Below are positions 1 to 6,976 of a DNA stretch of 12,320 nucleotides, piece by piece. The notes under the pieces were generated by a model. It did no database searches and had not been told where the DNA came from. It saw only the letters and a program-made list of their open reading frames with translations. The position numbers and the translations under genes were made by a program. Each line of letters begins with the position of its first letter. The stretch's first letter is position 1. The DNA is taken from the NCBI GenBank assembly GCA_016280345.1, contig JAEEGN010000280.1, forward strand, positions 1-12,320, in the 5' to 3' direction. This DNA is from Selenomonadaceae bacterium. Its GTDB lineage: Bacteria > Bacillota > Negativicutes > Selenomonadales > Selenomonadaceae.

Positions 1-79
1 TACATAAGCCCCGTTCGACTTGCATGTGTTAAGCACGCCGCCAGCGTTCGTCCTGAGCCAGGATCAAACTCTCCAATAA
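1..79 (-). rRNA. rrs: 16S rRNA gene, 5' end only (continues past the left edge)
   Basis: The reverse complement carries the universal 16S start: AGAGTTTGATCCTGGCTCAG lies at 72 down to 53, followed by the conserved block around ACGCTGGCGGCGTG and ACACATGCAAGTCGAAC. Aligning AGAGTTTGATC to E. coli position 8 puts the mature 5' end near base 79. Only about the first 79 nt are present, ending inside the first variable region, so this is a partial gene cut by the window edge and not a pseudogene. The GACGAACGCTGGCGGCGTGC form with a TTTATTGG start fits Negativicutes, but so short a piece cannot fix the lineage. Confidence 0.97.
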
Positions 80-252
80 ACTATCAGAGAGCCTCATGGC
101 TCTTCTCATCTGCTTTGAGTTTCTTACTCTTGCTTTTTTCGGTCCGGGTAAACGTCGCCGTTCTCCCCGGCCCGCACATCTGGCTTGAATCAACAAATGA
201 TTCATTCTGCATTGTTCAGTTTTCAGGGAACACCACCGGCCCTCAGGCCAGC
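80..252 (-). other. 16S rRNA leader region (transcribed spacer)
   Basis: This is the transcript between the inferred start site (G at about 252 on the minus strand) and the mature 16S 5' end. It holds a perfect 6-bp hairpin with a 4-nt loop (AGAGCC-ATGA-GGCTCT, bases 103 to 88) just before the 16S gene, probably part of the processing region, and a boxA-like element further upstream. I see no coding potential here: the small + strand frame from base 115 runs through the leader and promoter and matches nothing I recognise. Confidence 0.7.
216..232 (-). promoter_or_regulatory. boxA-like antitermination element of the rRNA leader
   Basis: Read on the minus strand the sequence is TGTTCCCTGAAAACTGA. 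It resembles the Bacillus-type rRNA boxA (TGTTCTTTGAAAACT) with two changes. It lies about 20 nt downstream of the inferred transcription start, where NusB/S10-dependent antitermination signals of rRNA operons normally sit. The assignment rests on sequence resemblance and position. Confidence 0.5.
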
Positions 253-258
253 TTCTGT

Positions 259-287
259 ATTCTACCTTTTTTGTTTTCCTTTGTCAA
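259..287 (-). promoter_or_regulatory. rRNA operon promoter with A-rich UP-like element
   Basis: On the minus strand there is a perfect -35 TTGACA (287-282), a 17-bp spacer and a -10 TAGAAT (264-259). The predicted start is a G near 252. Upstream of the -35, minus-strand bases 288-330 are rich in A-runs (AAAAAAAGAG, CAAAAAAGG, CCAAAAAATCC), as expected for an UP element that boosts rRNA promoters through the RNA polymerase alpha subunit. Spacing, sequence and position before 16S agree. Confidence 0.85.
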
Positions 288-317
288 CTCTTTTTTTCTC
301 CTTTTTTGCAGGATTTT

Positions 318-346
318 TTGGAAAAACCTAAAATATACTATATATA
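318..346 (+). promoter_or_regulatory. Possible promoter of the kinase-pepD unit
   Basis: A TTGGAA box (318-323) lies 17 bp before TATATA (341-346) in a very AT-rich stretch, about 70 nt ahead of the start codon at 414. Several overlapping TATA-like hexamers occur here (also TATACT at 334-339), so the exact -10 is uncertain. It would be divergent from the rRNA promoter and would share its A/T-rich upstream DNA. Confidence 0.4.
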
Positions 347-413
347 TATTGTTTTCGTTTTCATGGCCGCCGGAAATGCGGCGCCGCCCTGAACCATCGA
401 GAGGAGGATTCCC

Positions 414-2081
414 ATGATTTCCTTGCCGGACGAACCGCGTTACGCGCCGGAAACGCTCCTGAGCACGGTGCGTGACGAAGTCCAGCCGAAGACAGAAAAG
501 CTCATCGTGGCTGGCATCGTGGACGGCGTAGTCACCGATCTCCAAACGCCGGTGGGCGACTACGCCTCGCTGCGTCTGGTGGAACTGACCAGCGAGGAGG
601 GCCGCCCCATCTACCGCCGGTCGGTAGTGTTCCTTCTCATCATGGCGGCACGGGAACTTTTCCCGAATGCGGAGGTTACCGTGCGTTACAGCGCCAACAA
701 GGGGCTCTTTTGCGACATCAGCATGGAGGGAGGGCCGAACGCCGACGTCGTGCGGCAAATCGAGGCGCGGATGCGGGCCATCGTGGAGGAGAACCGGCCC
801 ATCCGCAAGAAAGACCTGCTCCGGTCGGACGCGGCGCGGCTCTTTGCCGGTCCCCACAAGCGGCAGAATTCGAAGACGGCCCTCATCGAAGCCATGCCCC
901 AGGAGCGCATCAGCGTCTATTTCTGCGGCGATTATTTCGACGACCTGCTGGGGCCCATGCTGGATTCCACCGGCCCGCTGGGGCAGTTTGAGCTGACGTA
1001 TTCCGCCTCCGGCGTTCTGGTACGGACCCCGGCGGCGAGCGGGGCCCTGCCCCCCGAGGTCAAGCAGCCGAAGCTGCTCTCCGTCCTCTCGGAATCCAAG
1101 CGATGGGCGACCGTCCTGCACTGCAGTTACATTCCCGATCTGAACCGTTTCATCCGCGAAGGGCACGCGGGAGAGATCATCCGGGTTTCCGAGGCCCTGC
1201 ACGAGAAAAGCATCGCCGGAATCGCCGACCGGATTGCCCGGGACATCAGCCGGATCCGGCTGGTGACCATCGCCGGGCCTTCCTCCTCCGGCAAGACTTC
1301 CTTTGCCCAACGCCTTCTGGTGCAGCTCCGCGTGACCGGGATCGATCCCATCTCGATCTCGGTGGACGACTACTACCGGAACCGGGCGGACACGCCGCTG
1401 CTGCCGAACGGGGAATACGATTACGAATGCCTGGACGCGCTCGACGTGGCGCTGCTGAACCGCCATCTGGCGGCGCTGCTGGCGGGAGAATCCGTCAAAA
1501 TGCCGCGATACAATTTCATCACCGGCATGCGTGAGGACGAAGCCATCGGCCCGGTCGCCATCCGCCCGGAGCAGCCCATTATCATCGAAGGCATCCACGG
1601 GCTGAACGAGGCGCTGACGCCGGCGGTGCCCCGGTCGCAGAAGTTCAAGATCTACGTCAGTTCCCTGACCCATCTCAACATCGACGCCCACAACCGCATT
1701 CCCACCACAAACGCCCGGCTGCTCCGCCGGCTGGTCCGCGATTCCCAGTTCCGGGGCGCCGGGGCGCTCTTCACGCTGAAGAAATGGCCGGCGGTACGCG
1801 ACGGTGAGGAGCGTTACATCTTCCCCTTCCAGGAGGACGCCGACGCCGTCTTCAATTCCGCCCTGCTTTACGAGCTGGCGGTGCTGAAGCGGTACGCCAT
1901 ACCGCTCTTGCAGCAGGTGAGCCCCAGCGTGCCCGAGTACACGAAGGCGCAGTCCCTGCTGGAATTCCTGCCCCATTTCGACCTCATCACCAACGAGGAG
2001 GAAATCCCGAACAATTCCATCCTGCGGGAATTCATCGGCCGCTCCTGCTTCTTCCGGAGCGACGGCAGCCTGAAGACGTAA
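414..2081 (+). CDS. Nucleoside (uridine) kinase-like protein with ThrRS-like N-terminal half
   Basis: This 555-aa protein has two parts. The N-terminal part, about residues 25-200, resembles the TGS and second additional (editing-type) domains of threonyl-tRNA synthetase. The C-terminal part, from about 280, is a phosphoribulokinase/uridine kinase P-loop domain: Walker A GPSSSGKT at 288-295 and the uridine-kinase signature VDDYY at 317-321. The family is known from Firmicutes and Thermotoga (TM0751 type) and presumably phosphorylates a nucleoside or related small molecule with ATP in the cytoplasm; the substrate is not established. Where ThrRS has the editing motif HSxAHLL this protein reads RSVVFLL (69-75), so both histidines are missing and editing activity is unlikely. 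The start is set by AGGAGG (402-407) before ATG. pepD follows after 28 nt, so they are probably co-transcribed. Confidence is high for family and low for substrate. Confidence 0.88.
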   Translation: MISLPDEPRYAPETLLSTVRDEVQPKTEKLIVAGIVDGVVTDLQTPVGDYASLRLVELTSEEGRPIYRRSVVFLLIMAARELFPNAEVTVRYSANKGLFCDISMEGGPNADVVRQIEARMRAIVEENRPIRKKDLLRSDAARLFAGPHKRQNSKTALIEAMPQERISVYFCGDYFDDLLGPMLDSTGPLGQFELTYSASGVLVRTPAASGALPPEVKQPKLLSVLSESKRWATVLHCSYIPDLNRFIREGHAGEIIRVSEALHEKSIAGIADRIARDISRIRLVTIAGPSSSGKTSFAQRLLVQLRVTGIDPISISVDDYYRNRADTPLLPNGEYDYECLDALDVALLNRHLAALLAGESVKMPRYNFITGMREDEAIGPVAIRPEQPIIIEGIHGLNEALTPAVPRSQKFKIYVSSLTHLNIDAHNRIPTTNARLLRRLVRDSQFRGAGALFTLKKWPAVRDGEERYIFPFQEDADAVFNSALLYELAVLKRYAIPLLQQVSPSVPEYTKAQSLLEFLPHFDLITNEEEIPNNSILREFIGRSCFFRSDGSLKT

Positions 2082-2109
2082 TCGTAAAATTGAGAAAGAA
2101 GGGAATGCC

Positions 2110-3579
2110 ATGAGAAACGACAACGATATCCTGGAAGGCGTGCTGGCTGAATTTGAGAAGCTGGCGGCAATCCCCCGCCCCTCCGGCCAGGAAGAGGCCG
2201 TCAGCAATTATCTGAAAGAGGCGTTCGCGGCGTTGGGCTGCCCGGTGGTACAGGACACGGCGAACAACGTCATCGCCGACCTCGCCGCCTCGCCGGGCTT
2301 TGAGACGAAGCCCCTGACCATCCTGCAAAGCCACATGGATATGGTCTGCGTGGCGGAGGATGGCGTCCGCTACGATCCGGCCGCCGATCCCATCCGGCTG
2401 GTCCGGGACGCCGAAACCCTGCGGGCGGAGGGGACCAGCCTCGGCTCCGACGACGGCATCGGCATCGCCGAAATCCTCTGGCTCTTCCGGCACCCGCCGG
2501 AACCGCACGGGCCGCTGCGGGCCATCATCACCACCGACGAGGAATCCGGCATGAGCGGCGCCATCCTGCTCGACGCCAAACACGTCGCCGGCGCCGCTTA
2601 CTATCTGAACCTCGATTCCGAGGAAGACGGCCTCCTGACGGTGGGCAGTGCCGGCAGCCTCGACGTCGAGTTTTCCCGTCCCATCCGCTGGCTTCCCTCC
2701 GTTTCGGGGCAGGCCTGGCGGCTCACGGTCTCGGGCCTTCTGGGCGGGCACTCCGGCGAGCGCATCAACGACGGCCGGGGCAACGCCATCCAGCTTCTGG
2801 CATCGCTGCTGCTGGATTTCGCGGCGGCGGATTTCCCGGTCGCCGTGGTCTCGCTCACCGGCGGCACCGCCCGCAACGCGATTCCCGCGTCGGCCGAAGC
2901 CGTCTTTCTTTCCCTGACGCCCGAAAAGGACCTCCGACAGGCGATCAAGCGGCGCGGGGACCGTTTCCTCGCCGCCTTCGGCTCGTCCGATCCCGGCCTC
3001 GTCCTGACGCTGACCCCGGCGGAAAAACCCTCGCGCATGATGACGCCCAGGGACTCCAAAGACATCGCCCGGCTCATCAGCGTCCTGCACAGCGGCGTTT
3101 TCGCCATGTCGCCGGCGCTCCCCGGCCTGGTGGAAACCTCCGCCAATCTGGGCCTGCTCCGCACGGAGGAGAACCGGGTCTGGTTCAGCTACTACCCCCG
3201 CTCCAGCCTCAACGAAAAGCTCACTGTCTTCCAGCGCAACTGCGCGCTTCTCGGCGAGCAGTTCGGCTGTCCCGCCCAGATCGGCGTCCCCAGCCCCGCC
3301 TGGCAGGAACGGCCGGGGAGCCGCCTTGCCAAGCTGATAGCGGCGGTCTATGAAGAACAGCGCGGGGAGAAAATGCGAATCGCCAGCATCCACGCCGGCC
3401 TCGAGAGCGGATTCATGCTGAAGAAGAATCACGGCCTCGACATCGTCTCTCTCGGCGTCACCACCCTCGACATCCACAGTCCCAAAGAGCGTCTGATTCT
3501 CGCCACCGTCGCCCCCCAGATACGCCTGATCGCCGAGACGCTGCGGCGAATCGCGGGGAAGGGGCAGACGCCGTTCTGA
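2110..3579 (+). CDS. pepD: Aminoacyl-histidine dipeptidase, peptidase family M20 (PepD)
   Basis: This 489-aa cytosolic metallopeptidase is expected to cleave Xaa-His (carnosine-like) and other unblocked dipeptides using two metal ions. The M20 residues can be placed: H75 and D77 in QSHMDMV, bridging D114 in GSDDGIG, general base E144 and ligand E145 in TTDEESGM, D169 in NLDSE, and H456 in DIHSPKE. The spacing matches characterised bacterial PepD proteins, and the length is that of the family (about 485-490 aa). The lid domain lies between the two catalytic segments, around residues 200-390. The start ATG follows an AAGAAGGG ribosome-binding sequence (2096-2103). The gene lies 28 nt behind the kinase-like gene with no terminator between them, and ends 16 nt before a strong hairpin terminator. 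It is probably involved in peptide nutrient use. Confidence 0.92.
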   Translation: MRNDNDILEGVLAEFEKLAAIPRPSGQEEAVSNYLKEAFAALGCPVVQDTANNVIADLAASPGFETKPLTILQSHMDMVCVAEDGVRYDPAADPIRLVRDAETLRAEGTSLGSDDGIGIAEILWLFRHPPEPHGPLRAIITTDEESGMSGAILLDAKHVAGAAYYLNLDSEEDGLLTVGSAGSLDVEFSRPIRWLPSVSGQAWRLTVSGLLGGHSGERINDGRGNAIQLLASLLLDFAAADFPVAVVSLTGGTARNAIPASAEAVFLSLTPEKDLRQAIKRRGDRFLAAFGSSDPGLVLTLTPAEKPSRMMTPRDSKDIARLISVLHSGVFAMSPALPGLVETSANLGLLRTEENRVWFSYYPRSSLNEKLTVFQRNCALLGEQFGCPAQIGVPSPAWQERPGSRLAKLIAAVYEEQRGEKMRIASIHAGLESGFMLKKNHGLDIVSLGVTTLDIHSPKERLILATVAPQIRLIAETLRRIAGKGQTPF

Positions 3580-3595
3580 TACCCCGCGAAAACAG

Positions 3596-3633
3596 AGCTG
3601 CCGCACGTTCCTGAAACGTGCGGCAGCTTTTTT
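3596..3633 (+). terminator. Rho-independent terminator after pepD
   Basis: This is a perfect 14-bp stem (AGCTGCCGCACGTT, 3596-3609, pairing with 3615-3628) with a 5-nt loop and a run of six T (3628-3633). In the minus direction the stem is followed by CTGTTTTC, so it could also stop the convergent AraC-type gene, which ends at 3648, though with a weaker T tract. Confidence 0.93.
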
Positions 3634-3647
3634 GTCCATTTTTTCCG

Positions 3648-4640
3648 TTACGGTTCCATGGTTACGGGAAATCCCATGGCGTCGCTTATCGTGTTTCTTC
3701 TGTATTCCTTGGGAGAAACGCCGAATCGGTTTCTGAAGGCCGTAGAAAACTTGGCCGGGTTTGCATACCCGACTTTTGCGGCGATGGCGAAAACCGGGAG
3801 CGTCGTTACCCGAAGCAGCCGTTGTGCCTCCTGAAGCCGCATATTTTTCAGATATTGGTAAATCGGAATCCCGTAAACGCTTTTGAAGCCCCTCTTTAAC
3901 GCCGTGGTTCCCATGCCCAACCGGGCTGCCAAGTCCTCGATCGTCAGATGCCGGGACAGATCGGCCGTCAGCAGCTTATGACCGGATTTGATAAGAACTA
4001 CCAGACTTTTATTGATATAGGCTGGGGTATCGTTGGCCGCCGCATCGTCCATATTGCTGAGGAACAGCAGAAGCTCCATCACCTTAAATCTCAGCCGTGG
4101 GACGCTTTTTGCCCGGAATCCGTCCGCGATCGCCGTTTGAATCATTTCAAATTCAGCGGTGGGATGCAGGATAAAACGGCGGGGAACCGTTGCGGCAAGG
4201 GCCTGGAGCCTTTCCATACGGAACGACAGGTCCCGAATGAAATCCGTATGCTGCTGCAGGAACCACTTCACGTCCAGAAAAACACTGATACCATGATATC
4301 GTCCATCCGGGAATTCCCCATGAATCACTTTCCTTCCGGCGTAGCATACGGAAAAATTCCTGGCGGCAATCATGTAGCTGTATCGGTTGTTTTCCCTGCC
4401 TTCAAAGCGCCCATCCAGACAATAATTCATCTCGATGACGTTCTTATCCGGCTGCAAAAGATTTTTGCACCGGCGCATGCGCAGATCCACTTCGATTGCC
4501 TGAAGACTGGGGGAAAAAGTGCACGCTGTAATCGTACCGTCGCCGGTTTCATTTTCGATATGATAGCGGTCAAACCCGTCGCTGCTGTCAATGTATGTGA
4601 ACGCGGCGTCAAATTTCCGTTTCCAATTGAAGGAACCCAT
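3648..4640 (-). CDS. AraC/XylS-family transcriptional regulator
   Basis: The protein has 330 aa and its C-terminal ~100 residues form an AraC double helix-turn-helix: first HTH about 232-253 (LTIEDLAARLGMGTTALKRG) and second about 282-304. The family signature GYANPAKFSTAFRNRFGVSP spans 291-310, followed by KEYRR. The N-terminal ~200 residues lack a recognisable cupin motif. The overall style (LKRGF..VYG.P.YQYLKNMR) recalls PchR/YbtA-type regulators, which answer to siderophores, but no siderophore gene is nearby and the ligand is unknown. The start ATG follows AGGAG with a 9-nt gap. The gene diverges from the chemotaxis receptor. Dyads in the intergenic region are candidate binding sites for it or another regulator. 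By eye its GC content is lower than that of the neighbouring operons. Confidence 0.9.
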   Translation of the reverse strand: MGSFNWKRKFDAAFTYIDSSDGFDRYHIENETGDGTITACTFSPSLQAIEVDLRMRRCKNLLQPDKNVIEMNYCLDGRFEGRENNRYSYMIAARNFSVCYAGRKVIHGEFPDGRYHGISVFLDVKWFLQQHTDFIRDLSFRMERLQALAATVPRRFILHPTAEFEMIQTAIADGFRAKSVPRLRFKVMELLLFLSNMDDAAANDTPAYINKSLVVLIKSGHKLLTADLSRHLTIEDLAARLGMGTTALKRGFKSVYGIPIYQYLKNMRLQEAQRLLRVTTLPVFAIAAKVGYANPAKFSTAFRNRFGVSPKEYRRNTISDAMGFPVTMEP

Positions 4641-4714
4641 CGCATCCAGCTCCTAACCTGCCATTTCCATAGCGGCCCGTATCTGCGGACGATAAACGAC
4701 CGGCGGGCAAATCT

Positions 4715-4743
4715 ATGATACCACAAACGGAATCGTTTGTGCC
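4715..4743 (-). promoter_or_regulatory. Candidate extended -10 promoter of the AraC-type gene
   Basis: On the minus strand TGGTATCAT gives an extended -10 (TG-n-TATCAT; hexamer at 4720-4715). The sequence 17 bp upstream (GGCACA, 4743-4738) is a poor -35, as is common with extended -10 promoters or activator-dependent ones. The start would be near 4708, about 68 nt before the ATG. A perfect palindrome fills the spacer and -35 region. Confidence 0.45.
4722..4741. promoter_or_regulatory. Perfect palindrome, possible operator
   Basis: CACAAACG-GAAT-CGTTTGTG is an 8-bp perfect inverted repeat with a 4-bp centre. It sits exactly between the proposed -10 and -35 of the AraC-type gene, where a bound protein would control that promoter. 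A hairpin role is less likely because there is no T tract and it lies upstream of the inferred start. Confidence 0.5.
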
Positions 4744-4752
4744 CGCAGCCCG

Positions 4753-4777
4753 GGACATAAACGAGAAAAATATGTCC
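4753..4777. promoter_or_regulatory. Second inverted repeat, possible operator
   Basis: GGACATA-N11-TATGTCC is a 7-bp perfect dyad with half-site centres about 18 bp apart, spaced by an A-rich centre. It lies 11 bp from the CACAAACG palindrome and just upstream of the candidate + strand promoter for the chemotaxis gene. Binding protein unknown. Confidence 0.4.
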
Positions 4778-4805
4778 GTTTGGATATATTTCGTCCGATT
4801 AGTCA

Positions 4806-4834
4806 TTGTTAACCTTCCGGCGGATGGCTAGAAT
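4806..4834 (+). promoter_or_regulatory. Candidate promoter for the chemotaxis receptor gene
   Basis: TTGTTA (4806-4811), a 17-bp spacer and TAGAAT (4829-4834) form a reasonable sigma-A-type promoter. A start near 4841 would give a leader of about 270 nt before the chemotaxis gene. I did not find a clear sigma-28 (flagellar) promoter, although that would be a common alternative for such a gene. Confidence 0.4.
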
Positions 4835-4840
4835 CGTAAA

Positions 4841-5108
4841 GGGACTTCTAAAAACCACTGCTTTGCCCGAATGCGGTTCAGCAACGGCTGATTGTACGGT
4901 ATTCGTTCTTTACCGACATGCTGAAAACCGGGTTTTTGGACGTTGCCTTAAGAAGTTCAGTATGAATCGTATGGCATGGCATGAAATCCACAGCGTAAGG
5001 AGGGAACACGAAAGATCACAGGGACGTTTCATTGATTGCCGCCGGCAAATCTGCCCGGCATTCCTGCCGCAATGCCTCGACTGAACGACACAGAAAAGAA
5101 CAGGACGT
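4841..5108 (+). other. Long untranslated leader or intergenic region before the chemotaxis gene
   Basis: No convincing gene lies here. An imperfect long-range stem pairs CGGTTCAGCA (4874-4883) with TGCTGAAAACCG (4919-4930, two extra bases) around an inner stem CGGTA/TACCG (4897-4901/4911-4915), and is followed by GGTTTTT. GCAACG (4881-4886) could alternatively pair with CGTTGC (4941-4946). A strong AAGGAGGG sequence at 4997-5004 has no start codon at a usable distance. A 92-codon open frame (4806-5084) begins in the promoter and resembles no known protein. I could not match the region to any riboswitch I know. Confidence 0.4.
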
Positions 5109-6851
5109 ATGAGCAGGGCTGTTGCCGCTTCGCCGGTAATAGCTCAGGAAATGGGGAAGATGAAAATGAGATTACAGGGAAAGGCTTTACTGGCCTTCAA
5201 TTTTCTATTGGCTTTGGCCTGCATTGTTGTCGGTTTACTTGGTTATTTCACGGCAGACCGGGGATTTGGCATTGCCCTGGAAGGAAAAGCCGTTCACGAT
5301 TTGAATGAAATCAACGCTTTACTGGACGCCCGCTTTCCGGGGAACTGGGAATCCAAACCGGACGGGCTTTACAAAGGCGCCAAACGGTTCAACGACGACA
5401 ACGCGCTTTTGGATGAATTGGGACAGCTTTCGGGAAACAACGTGACGCTGTTCAACCAGGATACGCGAATCGCGACGACTTTCAAGGACGCCAGCGGGAA
5501 ACGCGCCACCGGGACGAAAGCGTCGGAGGCGATCATTTCCACCGTTCTTCGCGAAGGGAAATCCTTTTCCGGGTATGCGGAAGTCCTGGGAAATCGTTAT
5601 CTGAGCGCGTACAAGCCGCTCAAAAATCAGAACGGGCAGGTTGTCGGCATTCTGTTCATGGGCATTCCCACGCAGGAACTTGATGAAATCCAGTCCGGTT
5701 TCATCCGGACAATCGCGGTCGCGATCCTGCTGCTGCTCGTCGCTATCGGCGCCCTTTCCTGGTTTGCCATCGGGCGGATCGTCAAACAGATCGCGGGCAT
5801 CGTCGCCCACATGGGGGAGATGTCCCAGGGCAATTTGCGGCTGGAGCCGCTGGCGGTCACTTCCAGCGATGAAATCGGCCAGATATCGGATGCCTTTAAC
5901 GCCATGCTGAATAATATCCGCGGATTGATCAGGCAGGTGGCCAACAGCACCGAACAGGTGGCGGCTTCCAGCGAAGAACTGACGGCCAGCTCACAACAGG
6001 CGGCGGAGGCGGCGACGCACGTTGCGCAGACCGTCATTGAGGTCGCGGGCGGTATGGAGAAGCAGCTTACCAGCGTCAATCAGGCAAAGCAAAACATCGA
6101 CGCGGCATTCGTCGACATCAACACCATGACGGAAAAAGCGGCGACGGTCACGGAGAACACCGAGCAGATGGCCGACGCGGCGGACCACGGCGCCCAGCTC
6201 ATGACGAACGCCATGGACAAGATGACGAGCATTGAACAGAGCGTGTCGAACTCGGCCGAGGTCGTCAGGAAGCTCGGCGAAAACTCGAAGCAGATCGGTC
6301 AGATTGTCGAAAGCATCTCCGCCATCGCCGATCAGACGAACCTGTTGGCGCTGAACGCCGCCATCGAAGCGGCTCGGGCCGGTGAAGCCGGGCGGGGTTT
6401 CTCCGTCGTGGCAGAGGAAGTCAGGAAGCTGGCGGAGCAGTCTCAGCAGTCGGCGGAAGAAATCAAGACCCGCATCACGGTCATTCAGGGCGACACCGAG
6501 GAAGCCGTTGTCGCCATGGAAGCGGGCACGAACGAGGTGGCACTCGGCACGCAGGCCATCCGGGAAGTGGGCGAGCAGTTCCAGGACATCACAATGCGGG
6601 TCGCGTCGATTAAGTTGGAAATGACCGAAATCAACCATGAAGTGCAGAAAGTCTCAAAAGGGATGCAGGACGTCGTGGGCGCGATGGATATCATCGACGA
6701 GGTGAGCCGTGCCACGTCGGATGAGACGCAGACCATTTCGGCGGCGGCGGAAGAACAATCCGCGTCCAGCGAAGAAATCGCGTCGGCGTCCCATTCACTG
6801 GCCGATCTCGCGACGGGCCTGCAAACGGCAACCGGCAAGTTCAAATTTTAG
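5109..6851 (+). CDS. Methyl-accepting chemotaxis protein with single Cache sensor domain
   Basis: This is a membrane chemoreceptor of up to 580 aa. Order: TM1 about 27-47, an extracytoplasmic single-Cache (sCache_3-like) ligand domain about 50-195, TM2 about 199-221, HAMP about 220-275, then a long coiled-coil signalling domain. The highly conserved hairpin tip that contacts CheA/CheW lies at 401-445 (ESISAIADQTNLLALNAAIE, then AARAGEAGRGFSVVAEEVRK). Glutamate/glutamine-rich heptads suit methylation. No C-terminal CheR-binding pentapeptide is seen; the protein ends FKF. ATG 5109 has only AGGA three bases upstream; M18 (5160) or M20 (5166) would give a more usual receptor N-terminus (MKMRLQGK) and may be the real start. 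No other chemotaxis gene is in the window, so this is a solitary receptor; the ligand is unknown. Confidence 0.93.
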   Translation: MSRAVAASPVIAQEMGKMKMRLQGKALLAFNFLLALACIVVGLLGYFTADRGFGIALEGKAVHDLNEINALLDARFPGNWESKPDGLYKGAKRFNDDNALLDELGQLSGNNVTLFNQDTRIATTFKDASGKRATGTKASEAIISTVLREGKSFSGYAEVLGNRYLSAYKPLKNQNGQVVGILFMGIPTQELDEIQSGFIRTIAVAILLLLVAIGALSWFAIGRIVKQIAGIVAHMGEMSQGNLRLEPLAVTSSDEIGQISDAFNAMLNNIRGLIRQVANSTEQVAASSEELTASSQQAAEAATHVAQTVIEVAGGMEKQLTSVNQAKQNIDAAFVDINTMTEKAATVTENTEQMADAADHGAQLMTNAMDKMTSIEQSVSNSAEVVRKLGENSKQIGQIVESISAIADQTNLLALNAAIEAARAGEAGRGFSVVAEEVRKLAEQSQQSAEEIKTRITVIQGDTEEAVVAMEAGTNEVALGTQAIREVGEQFQDITMRVASIKLEMTEINHEVQKVSKGMQDVVGAMDIIDEVSRATSDETQTISAAAEEQSASSEEIASASHSLADLATGLQTATGKFKF

Positions 6852-6923
6852 CGGCAGCGCTGTTTTCCGTCTGATCGTGCCGGAAGCCGCAGGCGTAATC
6901 AAAAAGCGTAACGAGCCGATAAA

Positions 6924-6969
6924 GGGGCTGTCCGGGAAGCGTGTGCTTCCCGGACAGCCCCGTCTTTTT
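6924..6969 (+). terminator. Rho-independent terminator after the chemotaxis gene
   Basis: A perfect 17-bp GC-rich stem (GGGGCTGTCCGGGAAGC, 6924-6940, pairing with 6945-6961) has a GTGT loop and GTCTTTTT downstream. It lies between two convergent transcription units; the minus-strand operon ends at 6977. In that direction the stem is followed by TTTATC, so it may act weakly both ways. Confidence 0.93.
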
Positions 6970-6976
6970 CGCGTCT

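Noticed and set aside
243..2207. A 654-codon minus-strand open frame opposite the kinase-like gene (and a similar 535-codon frame opposite pepD).
   Set aside because: Antisense shadows caused by high GC3. The + strand proteins have clear motifs, while these frames are Arg/Gly/Asp-rich without any known domain and run through the rRNA promoter.
3948..4718. A 256-codon + strand frame opposite the AraC-type gene.
   Set aside because: It is antisense to a well-supported regulator and shows no family features or convincing ribosome-binding site.
4806..5084. A 92-codon frame in the intergenic region before the chemoreceptor.
   Set aside because: It starts inside the candidate promoter, has no ribosome-binding site, and the peptide resembles nothing known.
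4841..5108. c-di-GMP (GEMM) or cobalamin riboswitch ahead of the chemoreceptor.
   Set aside because: The conserved core sequences of those classes are not present; only generic stems are seen.
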